Shown: in pieces, positions 42,601-55,085 of the stretch
Position numbering within the stretch: position 1 is the first letter of the stretch
Layout of the letters: each line of letters starts with the position of its first letter
Source of the DNA: Chaunax sp. Z400
Taxonomy: Eukaryota > Chordata > Actinopteri > Lophiiformes > Chaunacidae
DNA length: 64,000 bases
Assembly (NCBI GenBank): GCA_037577475.1
Contig: CM075184.1
Coordinates: 28,763,594 to 28,827,593, forward strand
Direction: 5' to 3'
The notes under the pieces: generated by a model
Told to the model about the DNA's origin: nothing
The model's database searches: none
Seen by the model: the letters and a program-made list of their open reading frames with translations, nothing else
Made by a program: the position numbers and the translations under genes

Positions 42601-45600
42601 CTTTCAAAACTGACGTGAGCATTTTTACTCTGCGGCCTCGTCCAATGACATACAAGTAATTAGAGCCGGTGACTTTAAATGTCCTGTAGGTGTGAATGTG
42701 ATGAATGTGTTAGTCTTGTGACAGACTGGCGACATGTCCAGGGCGTACTCCACCTCTTAAGCCATGTGTGTTGGGATAGGCTCCAGCATCCTATGATTCA
42801 GAACAGGATAAGCAGCTTTAGCAAAAGGACTGATGGATTATAGAAAATTGGTGTAGTATATCGGGAAAAAAAAATGATGGAAAGCTCATACAGTACGAAC
42901 TCACACAAGCTTAAGCTGTATACGAGTATAATGTCAACCAAATTTGATAAAGACTGAAACAAATTTGTATGAATTGCAAAATATAGTCTTGCTGTTGCAA
43001 AATAAAAAGCTTAATTATTTTACATGGCGACACTGGTATTTTCTTAACAAAAGAAAAATTAATTGTCTCTTTGCCCGTGGCCAAACATTCACGATTTCAT
43101 CAATTGATCCATCTTTGCTGGAGGCAATAACTTGAATGCTAAGTATTTGTGGATAACATGAACAATGTGTCATGGCTAGCTGTCCTGGCAGCTGACACAC
43201 CGGTGCTCAGAGACAGCAAGGCATCAAATACTGTACAGTCTTTAGGATCGACACCGTGCTGCCTTAAACGTTTGGTCAGATTTGATTTGAACCTGAATTT
43301 CTGAAGTGAAGCCACACTTTTGGCCGTTTATCGTGGTCCATCTTTCACATTGTTGTGAAGTTAGCCAGTGCTAGCTCGTATCTTGGCAAATGCATTGGCT
43401 GCTATGTTGATATGTGACGTAGTCATGTTGACAGGTTCTGGCATATATGTCTGTCCGATAAGCAGAACAGAAAATCTATTTTTCACGGGTAACCGGTACT
43501 TTGCATTTTGGATTTGGTTCGAATTTGGAACCAGGTTTAGGTTCCTAACCTTACTCTCACTGTAATCAGGAAAATATAGGCCTACTTAAAATTTTGAGAA
43601 TAAAAGTAATGCAGGAAATATATTATAATTTTTTATTATTGTCAGTCATGCATTAATATAAAGCAAAACCTGCTCTTGTAGTTGGTTGAGGTAGAGCTAT
43701 TTTTTAACCGTTTTGTATTGGACTGCAACTAATTATTATCTTTTTCCATTCATTGATTCATTGATTGGTTTGTATGAATTCTGTAAATAGTGAGAAATGT
43801 TGCGACAATTACTCAGAGTCCAAAATGACACGTTTGCAATGCCAGTGTTGTCCAACCAATAGTCTAAAACTTCAGAATGATTAAAAACAAATTATTAAAG
43901 TAATTAAATTATTAAAGTAATTAAAAGGAAAAGCCTTCAGAAACCACTAATATCCCCTGGTAAATACTTCATTACAGAGGAAACACTGAATCACTGTACA
44001 TCTTCCCTTATGCAGTCTTAAAGTTGATAGAAAATATTTTCGCTTTTGAATTTTTTCAAATCAGAAAGTAAATTTTGCACTATGACTGTGACCAGTTTAC
44101 AATATTTCCTCAATCATAAGCAAATGACAGGTAGAAATCCTGTTGCACTCTTCGTTATAAGATTAAATGTGAGGGAGGGAAACGGACAGAGACAAGGAAA
44201 GTAAACTAAACACAATACCAGCATCTGGAACTGTTGACTATACCTTTTTCTGAGACTTGTACGACCCTGACATTGAACAGACCAGATTCAGACCATCATC
44301 AATCTTTTCTTTTCACACCATGTGAGTGATTTGGGGTTTAATGATCCTCTCTTTTGTTTGTATGTGCTCTGATCCTATTTAATTTCCTCCTCCACCCTCT
44401 CTCTCCTCTCCTTCCCTGCCATCCCGATGCACTTTTCCTCTCCAGCTGGGTTTGTGAAGTCGCCAGTGTCTGAGACTAAGCATACGGGAGACACCTTTGA
44501 GCTGTACTGCGACGTGGTCGGTATCCCAACTCCAGAAATCGAGTGGTGGTACTCGGAGGTCAACCGAGCAGACTCCTTCAAGCAGCTCTGGGACGGAGCC
44601 CGCAAGCGCCGGGTATCCATCAACACAGCCTACGGCACCAATGGAGTCAGTGTGCTCGGCATCACGCGCCTCATGCTGGAGGACTCTGGGACCTATGAGT
44701 GTCGGGCCAGCAACGACCCCAGGCGCAATGACTTCCGACAAAATCCTGCCATCTCGTGGATCCGCACCCAGGCCACCATTTCAGTGCTACAGAGTGAGTG
44801 ATCTATATCCTGTTAGTCCCCTATCCCAACCACTCCAAGCTGAAAAAAAAACCCACCCTCACCACTGGCCAGGCAAAAACCAAACAAGCACCACTCATTT
44901 TATGTGTCCTTTTACAATACTCTGAACCATTATCGTTTTCTCTGTATCCTAATATCACCTATTTCTGGATTTCTTTGTGACACACATTCCCTTAACGCTA
45001 TGTCTCTTGCTCTGCGTGGATTGTCTCATATGCTTCAAAGCCCTGCCTGTTAGACGCAGTAGAAACCTTGCAGGGCTCTGAAGTAATGGAGCTTTTGATT
45101 TGGCTTTTCTCACTCAGTGCCCAGTGTAAATGGAGCTGTAAGAAGACACAAGGAGGGATCCGATAAAGTGTAAAAGAGTGGTTCCTGCTGTCAACTCTTT
45201 GCTGATAAAGGCAAACATTTTCTGCTTTCAAATTTGCCTGTGGTAATCCAATAAAGGAGAAAACCACGTGAGGGCCTTGAGTGTCTAATTTCTTGTTCAG
45301 ATGAGACCGAGATTTCCCCTCCTACGAAACAGTCTCTCTGGATGTGTGCTCGGTATAACCTTGTGCCTTCTCAGCCATTAAAGCGTGTGAGTGCGAATCA
45401 GTAATGACATTATATCCTTTAACCCTCTGCTCCGCGCACAGAAACGTTCAAACAAAATGAATCTCAACTAGACCCTTTAAATCTGTACATGCTCCAGCGC
45501 TCTGCCCACTAGAGCGCGGGGAGATGTGGAATGTTGTTAGTCATAGTGAAGCTCTCTGAGGAGCTTACAGGAGTTTGATCTACGCCGACTCTTCTGATTT

Positions 45601-48600
45601 GACTGACTAATTTTGATTGCTGCGTGAGCACCGTTTGATTAGGTGATGATATTAGAGGTGCAAAGGACAGCACTTGTTCACGTTTTTACCAAACGTGCAA
45701 TTCAAGTCCTCACTAAATATATTCTGTCATTACTGTGGAGTAAGTATAAATATATACATGCAATATGCAAATTATTCCATGCATATAATAGGCTATTCAT
45801 AATAGCCTATTGATTTGTATGCATAGTTTGTGGCTGGGGGAACATGCTGAAGTTGTCTTGATTTGGCCCGCTGATTAATTTACTAGATGTATGGGAAATC
45901 ACTGCAAATCAAAATACTAATAAAAATTATAGCAACTCATAATGTAAAAGCTGTGCACAGTGTCATAATTTAAACGCAGTAATGCAAATAAGCATGTTCC
46001 CCAAGATTTGCACTATTGCTTTTATAAAGGACAGTAGTTGTGGTCATCTTTAATTCACAATTACAATTGATTCCAGTTGTGACAAAACATCTCTAACCAC
46101 TCCTGCATCATCGGCAAGCTTTTTTTTTAACCCTCTTGAATCTCTTAAGTTTCCAATAAAATAGTTTACTTTTGTAAACTTTTGTAAACTATAGGTTGTT
46201 TGGAATGTAACTGAACAAAGAAATGGACATCCGAGCATTAGGTTACATTGCAGGAGTGGTTTGTAAGGGTTCTGTAGATGATTATCCTTTTTTTTTCCCA
46301 GCAAAAACCTTCTGCTTTTGGAATTCATTGTGGCCCATTCGAGTGTGAACTGAACACATCGGATTGAAAAACCACTTTTAAAACCTATGAGATGAGCGTT
46401 TCATACTCAAACACATACATGTAGATTTTGCATGTAGAATCACTTGAACTACGTGGATCCCAATGGATTTTAAAGCGCGTTTCAGAGTCTTTACTTTTGT
46501 AGAACAGTCATAAAGGTATGTGACGTTCTACTTTGTGTACTGCAAAGTAACATTAGTGTGTGCTGTTCTAAATGAGACACAATAATGTTGAAAATTGCAC
46601 GTCATTATTAGGAATGAGTGGTAAACAGCATGCTCAGGAGGCCCAGTGTGCTCTCTGTAATAGCACATTACTGGGGCATCTCTCAAGCGGCCATCTTTTT
46701 CTTGTGTCATGTGTTGCAATATCCCGATTTGAGGCCCGCCTTGCCATTCACATTGATATAATGACCTCATAGACCTTGCCAAGTTGGTCACTATGTCTGA
46801 GCTATTTAGTTGAATTGATTTAATACCTCTTGGCGAAATGTAAGGGAATGTAGCTCTGCTTGGTATTCCCTCATAGCTGGCAGTTTAATTAGCACCAGCT
46901 AATGGAAAGAAGAAAACATATTTGTGCTCATAATGCTATAATTTTCAAAAAAAAGTAGCACCCCTCGGGTATTATCTGCCAGTTAATTGGATACAATGTC
47001 AATTTAAATGCAGCACTGTAGCAAAAGGGAAAAAACGGGGGGGGGGGGATCAGGTTTCACTACGTCTTGATATCATTTAGAGCAACATTTTATATTTGGT
47101 TACATTCTGGTAGAGCGATACATTATCCAGCAGTTACCAGATTTTAAGTGGTGACAAGGTGTCCTACAAACAACCTTCTGATAAAAGTGCCCGTGGACCA
47201 CTGTGCTGTGTTTGCTAAATGTTAATTTATGTACCTCATGTCATTTGTGTGTGTGTGTGTTTGTGTGTGTCTTTGTGTGCGTGTGCATGTCTCAAAGATA
47301 CTATTAATAGCACATGTGGTTTCTGCTCGGTGGGGGAGAGAGAGGTGTCACAGGGAGGGGGCAGATATTCCCTCAGCTATTGACTATACAGAATTGCAAG
47401 AAGGAGGTGCGACGAAATGTTAATACAAGTCGCTCGCTTGGTCTCAGTCGCCCTCCTTTGCCCTCGCCTCCCTTTTGCTTTCCTAGTCATCTTGCAGAAG
47501 CAGCCAGTAGTAGGATTATGACGCTTCTCCTCTCTGCTCCTCCCCCCGGGGGCTCCATCGTTGCCATGGTTGGCCCGCCCTGGAGAAGGAGGAGGAGGAG
47601 GAGGGGGTGGGGCAGGGTGGAGGAGGCATCTTGCTCACCACTCAAAGCAGAGCAAAGGGTGCTTCACTCTCATATGATACATCCTTATTCTCTGTCTGTC
47701 CTTGAGAAATGGACCCTGGTATTGTTTAGTGCTACAGCACTAATCAATATCAAAAGACATATTCACTGTAAATCTTATACCCACATCTAGAAAGGCATAG
47801 TTTTTTTTGTTTTTTTACTGCCTTTTTACTTCTTGTATATTAGGTCATCTCTGGGAGCCTCCTCTCTTATATAACATTAATATTACTGTTATTAGCTATA
47901 TTTTATTTTCTATCTGTCCTCCTGAAGACTAACTGTACAAGATTTTTAAAAAAAATCATCTATAGATACAGTGATAAGAAATCGGCATGAGAGAGGTTAT
48001 GATCAATCAAATTAATATTTCATGAATAGATATTTGTCTAACTATTGGAGAGACAGTTTGAAGCAGTTTCTCTTATTTAAAAAAAAAGTTTTAGAGCATC
48101 ACTCCCTCCAATTATCACTCATTTTGTACCCTAAAGACAAATGATTGATACAAAGGATTCCAGCTGCTCGATGCACTTGATATGTCTTTTGTTCATTGCT
48201 GCGTGCACTTTTGTCTTCACTTCATACTCCTACACAGATTGTACAAAAACAGCCTACAGCCTGCAGCTACTACGGCATGGGAGGAGGATTCGAAACGAGC
48301 TTTGAACCCCGGTTCTGTGATAAGGTTTGATTGTGTCTGTCTTCCAGAACCAAAGATCAATGCCTCTGATCAGATCGTCCTGTCAGCGGACAGCTCTGGC
48401 AAACCAGTCACCCTGCATTGCAACCTCACCACTTCTCAAAGTCCTCACAAGGAGAGCTTGTGGATGAAGAATGGACAGGAGATCCCCAACACACGGACAG
48501 AGCAGAGATTCACAGCGTACAGGTGACAAGCAGCTTGGAATGTAATGAATGGAACATATTGTGGGAGGGGATAATGCGGGCGATGAGTTCTTCCAGAAAT

Positions 48601-51600
48601 GCATAGAGAATTAGAAATAACGCACAATTTATGTAAAATGGAAGTAGCTACGTGAGAAAAAGACAACACTGAGGTAATAATGCATGTTGAAGAGCCCGAC
48701 CTTGTTGAGACAAAGGCACTATATTGTGAACTGTAAACCACAGACCACAGTGGTGCAGTTTTTTTTTTTTTTTTTTTATTCAACAAGTACAATAACACAA
48801 TGTACAGTCATCTTCAAGCAGTTACAGAGGCAATCGATATACACTGGACTAAAGAGGTAGAAATGCATGGTCTGTAGCTTTTTTTGTGCCAAGTAATCAG
48901 TGATATACTGAAATAATCATAAATCATGCAGACCTTGTTAAGAGCACTTCTGATTTTTTGCACCCTATAGGTTTTAAATAAAATAAAAAATAATCATTTT
49001 TATCACTGCTGAGGTAACTGCTGGCTTTCTCTTCCTTTTGAGTTTGAGAAAATAATGCATTTACTAATTCCTTAATTTAAATACGGAACCATACCTGTGC
49101 AGCTTACTGAAGAAAACCTCATGGCATAAAGGACCCTGCTGTCACACAACAGAAGCTTTAGATTACAAAGCTACTGTCGCCCCTGTAGACATACCACAGA
49201 CTATCACTAGCCACGAGATAAGACCAATTGGTCACTTCCTTGTCACATTACATCAGTGATATGCTGAAGATAAGAGCTAAAATGCCTGTGGTGCCCTTCC
49301 CTACGGAATCCAAGAGCTGCTGTTCCGTAATATCACAGCATAATGCCAACGCCGTCTCCCATGGCTTTGCGGGGCCCTCAAGCTTTTCCTGCTGTACCCA
49401 TACTAATGACTGGAGTTTAGCTCACCTTATTTACTTGACTGCTAATTTTGGAAAATCAAAATTATGGAATGAGTTTTTGTATTTTGTTTGCAGAATCCCT
49501 AAACCGAGAGCAGACGATTCCGGGGAATACATGTGTGTCTACACATTTGACATGGCGCCGAACGCAAATGCCACAATTAAAGTAAAAGGTAAGATCCCTC
49601 TGTGACATATTAGCAGCTGAACCCTTGTCACATGAATGAATGTCTCCTCTTCTTCTTCTTCTTCAAAGCGAAAAAAACAAAAAACAAAACGTTGCAACTG
49701 ATTTCCTCTGTTATGTATTTAAGTTCTGGAAAAGCCCAGTCTCAAATTCAAACTTTCAACTGATCATCTGCGGTTCTCTGCAGAGATAAACTTGCCCTAG
49801 AGAGTTAATCAGTATCCAGTGCAGTGGTGATGACGGGGCAAAATCCAGAGACCGTTGTCAGTCTTGACTTTCAGAGACAGCTGTCTAGCAAAAATGACAG
49901 GCGCTGCAGATGCTCACCAAAATGTACGAACACAAAGGCACCATCCTTAAGGGCAGTCAAACGCCTTAAAAACCGAATTTCACGGATGATTTAAGGTTTG
50001 TAAATAATTTTAAAAAAAATATTTCACAGAAGAATCAGCGGTTTAAGAAGAGACCGTTAGCACAGACAGTCTATGTAATAGCGAGAAAACCGAACTGAAG
50101 AACCACTGAGCTGTTTCATTCAAGCTAACAGCGAAGCCATCAACCTGAATAAGGAATATTCCCTGTGAAAGGCCAAGTGAAAGCCTGTTCAGGAGAAGCT
50201 TGCCCGTATGTTGCGCTTAAGCCAATTAGCTGTGGCATGGCTGTGGTGCATACTGAGCAGGCCCTGCCTCTTATTCTGTGGCTGTCTTTAAAGCGCTGCC
50301 TGATTGCATAACATGGACGACGACCGTGTGTGTCCTGCTTTTACTGGATTGCGAGATGATGGGTCTCATCCCCATTCAAACTGAAGTGTCCTAGCCATTA
50401 GAAGACTGCTGGCCTGTGACTGTTGAGGCTTGCTGTCTGTCCCCTGGAGAAAGAGACAGTCTTGATGCATGATTTTGTCCTTGAAATAGGCCTGCATTCT
50501 GTGTCTAAAATATTAACATGATATTAAACTAAAAATGTTTTGATGTTAAAGAGTAGGCACACAAGGCATTCTATTAAATGCTCTTGTGATTTTCTAGATG
50601 TGTTAGAGATCTTCTGAGACCCAGGTAGCAAAGCCCACTGCTATGCTCGTCAGCTTTGCACTGCTCTTCTGGCAGCAGTTCACCGAGATCCCTCGCCTAC
50701 AGTGTCCTTGGCATGCTCATCCTTGCAGGACTCGGCTCAGAGGCAACAGATGGAGGGTTCTGTGATGTTGTAGGATTAAGGCTCTGAATCCGATCCCAGC
50801 CATCTCTGTGGCAGGAGTGGAGTTTATTGTCTGTGATACTAAGCTCACCACATATTCATATTTGGTTCCTCATATTTCTTAATCACATTTTTGTGATGAA
50901 ACTCTTTCATCCTGCAGGTGGATAATTTCAGATTTGTCAATAAATTGATGCCCAAGTCTATATAATTTTACACAAGTGATCAAAATCAAAAACGTGTAGC
51001 TACCTTAACATAAAATGAGGAAAGCAACTACGGAAGGACTTGATTTATTACGTCTCATGCCATCTCAATCAGCTTTTTATTCTTTCTAACAGCTCTGACC
51101 TTCCCCCCCTCTAACATGTCCTTCTCACATTCAGGCGTCACTTTACTCCCGTCTAGCAGATTAATAGTCACAGTAATCATAGTCAGGAGTGTGAAATGGA
51201 GTTTTTTTTTTTCTGTCTCCGCACCACTCTGTCCCTCTCCTGTCAGTCACTGACATAATACAGTCATAAATGAGCTTGGCCACTCCCCTGTTCAAAGAGC
51301 ATGTGTGCACCGTAATTAGAGCGGGGTGATGTCACCAAAGAGCTCAAAAACCCCTCCTGCCATATTATCCTTGCGCAGCAGAAAAATGCTCGCTCAAGGC
51401 CTCTCCCTTATCCCGCGTAATTGCATGGAAAGAGTTATTGTATTTTTGAGGATTAGTTGAAAAGCAGGAGCGATCTTCCTGGTGCTGTGGAGAGTCTGTG
51501 ACTCACCTTGGGGAAAGACTTGCATCGATCGGTTTGACCTTGCATCTGTTGCAGGGCTGTATGACACACGCCTTAATTTAGAATCATAACTACTGAATGT

Positions 51601-53048
51601 GTCTCGTTTTTATTATCATTTTATTCATTAATCAGGGTCGATTCACACCCTTTTCCTTCCAAATCTCTCCTGTAAAAATCTATGGAGACAATTTTTTTGT
51701 TTGCTTGTTTCGCTTTGGCAGGAAATGAGCTCCTTTAGAATCACTGTTTAATCATTTTGAATGGGAACATCTGGCTCTCACACAATACCGATCTCTCTTC
51801 TTCCATGACCTCATTACGAATTGTATTGAAATGCCTTATCTCATTCAGAGTGATATTCCCCTTTGCCGGGGATCGGTGGCGGGGTGGTATGTGATCACGA
51901 AATAAGTGCACACCCACAGCAGTACTTCTTATTGAGAGGAATAGTCCGTCTTTACTCCAGTTACACAATGCAGGTACATGTACAGATCTCTCTCACATGA
52001 AAAGTCACACTGGGATATTTTGTGTATGTTCAGCTAAACAGGTAACTAACACTAAATTAACTACTGTATCTACTGCTTACATCAGATTTTGACAGCGCAC
52101 ATACAGTATGTCAAAGCCTCGCTGAAGCTGTCATTTTTGAAAGGTGATACAATAATTAGTATTAAAATTATAGTACAGTATAATTAGTAGTTGTAGTAGC
52201 AGTATTTTTTTTTTACCCATTTTAGACGTTTCGGCTTTTGATTTAGAAAGAATGATTTAAAAAAAAATACAGATTGTGGTGTCAATTAGAAAAGATGATA
52301 GAACTGCAGGAAACACGATACAGTACAAATTCAGTAACCTGAATTTCTGAGATACTGAATGGAGTAATGACATGACATATGCATATGATTTTGAAAATAT
52401 CTTTTAAAGAACCTTCTGTGATCTCCTCAACTGCAATAGTTTGAAATTATGAAAATGTAAAAAAAGAAAACTGAGCCGCTTCAGTGAATCAACCCCGCTA
52501 TAGAGACGCCTAATTATCCTCCTCTCTCTTGTGCAGACAGCTGAATAACACATTATTACCACCATCGCCAGAACAGCCAATCATGCTCTCCTTATTCATG
52601 CCATCTGGTATGATTTAAAACACCCCTTTGAATGTCTTACGCCACTGCCAACACGTCTAATGATCCGCTTTATTTTTTTATTTCACCTTTCCAGCTAAAC
52701 CGGATATCACCGGCCACAAGAGAAGTGAAAATAAAAATGAAGGGGGGGATGCAATGCTTTACTGCAAGTCTGTTGGTTACCCACATCCCACCTGGACATG
52801 GCGTAAGGTGGACGGAACATCCTACACGGTATATGCACATATGTACATACAGCATAATTTTTGACTGGTAGTGTACATGCATACCAAGATCTATGAAATC
52901 TATACCTGTGTTTACCACTGACTCATCAGAATTCCATATTTTCTCATGAGTACAAATTGCACATTCATATTCTGTTCAGACACACATGCTGACAGTCAGA
53001 ATATAATTTAAAGAACTGAGACTGAAACAAACATTTAAATAAAAAGCA

Positions 53049-53123
<75 letters not shown>

Positions 53124-54987
53124 CACACACACACACGTTTCCAATGTAAATAACTTGAAATGGTCATTGTGTTCCAGGATATTGACAACTCCACCGGACG
53201 CTTCTTCATCACCAGCAGAGAAAACTACACAGAGCTCAACATACTAAACCTGGATATAAACACAGACCCCGGAAAATATGAATGCGATGCCACTAACGCG
53301 ATCGGAAACATGGCTGAGACCACTATAGTGCGGGTGCGCAGCCATCTTGCACCGCTTTGGCCTTTTCTGGGTGTGCTTGCAGAAATTATAATCCTCGTAG
53401 TCATCATCGTTGTGTACGAGAAACGCAAGACGCCAGACGACATTATTGATGGTAAGACAAACTTCTCTGCTACTAGCCATAGCCACTAATGAATAAGAGT
53501 TACATGTGACTTTATTTTGTATTAAAATGTACAACAATGCAACTCATAAGCCTTGAGAGGTTTAATTTCTTTTCTGACGTTTTGATCTTTGCCATAAAGG
53601 TGGTGCAATATTTCAAAAAATGCATTAGTGCAATGTTTCAAAAAAAATTTATCTCCCACGTACTTCGGATTCTGGCCTGAAACGGAGACTACTGTAAGAG
53701 GTACAGTTTTAATGATGTTCAATCAGGAAAGGTTACCTTGAACTCTAAGATAGGACATTTCAGCAAGTACAGAAATAAAGTGGCTCCCTTTTCTGAAAGG
53801 AATGTGACTGTAAGGACATACAGCATGTCACGAATGCAAGTTAGCTATTCACCTACACGGTTGCATCTGCTCTCAGAGGAGATGTGGAGTGACCGAATGA
53901 ATATTTCAGCACTTTCCTCCATGCCTCTCAACTGTAGCAAGAGGAGGAATATAAGATGCATATAAATATGATTTTTATACATGCACATTAGGTAAACAAC
54001 AGAGTGCTAATGGCAACTGTAACATCACGTTTGTTTCCCCATGATTACAGCACAATGACAATGTTTAAAAGCCTTTGTGGTTGTCACCCTGTGGCTATTA
54101 GAACATAGCCCGACTATATAACTTAATTGGTTATTATTCTTTTCCCTTTCTTTCCTAATGGCAACATAATCTTAACGGGTGGTAAGTGAGAGATCCTGCA
54201 TGGTTTTGAGATTTTTCCCTTTCAGTCAATTTGTGTGTTTAAACAAGCCAACAGCCCATCCACAAACATCATGATCTGTGATGAGATATTAACACAGTAA
54301 ATTTGTTTTTTTTTTTAAGTTAAATGAAAACCTTTTCTCCATCCATTAACGTAACATAATTATTTTTAGTTTTGTCTAATATCCCCTACATGAGATCATC
54401 TTTCCATAAACAAAGTAAACGCCGTGTTGCCTTCGGAGGCAATCAAAATCCCTGTTAAGAATGTGACAAGATCACACAAAAGCCCATTCCTACTCGGCAA
54501 ACGTTCTTGTGTGACCTCAAGTTCCTTTGTCGTCTTTTTTCCTTTTGGAAAAAAACATCAACACAAATCCACAGCAGAGCTTCGGGGTTCATTTTTCATT
54601 TCATTTTGGCACAAAAACAAAGATTTACTCAGTGAAATATGTAACAGATACTTGGTAGATAAACCTTTTCTAGACTCCAATGCCTTAAGGTGTCAATTAG
54701 ATGTCATAATGTTTCTGCCTTCCATTTTCTTCCTCTAAACTCAGCACATACTTAACATACTACTTTTAAAAATCTTTTTTAAATATGTTTTAAATCACCA
54801 AACATTATTTTAATAATAATGATATGCAGGGATTTCCTAAAAGAAAACATGAAATATATATATGTATTTTGCATATGTATATAAAAGTAATTCTCCTCAA
54901 TCATTATTTATGACCAGTTAGAAGTGTGTGTGACAGGGTCTGTATCTGCAGTACAGAGACCCTGTCCGCTGCCTGGATGTATATGAG

Positions 54988-55085
<98 letters not shown>

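Larger units (their letters stand above)
33746..44445. other. nptn intron 1 (10.7 kb), non-coding
   Basis: Separates the signal-peptide exon from the np65 Ig1 exon. Recognised contents: a CA microsatellite at 35119-35158, a transposon-like element at 39977-40875 and an L2-type LINE tail at 42685-42840. The rest shows AT-rich, low-complexity and unrecognised DNA and no convincing exon. Confidence 0.6.

Noticed and set aside
47314..47790. 158-codon open frame in nptn intron 2 as a gene
   Set aside because: It has no family similarity, and its length is explained by GC-rich, stop-poor composition.
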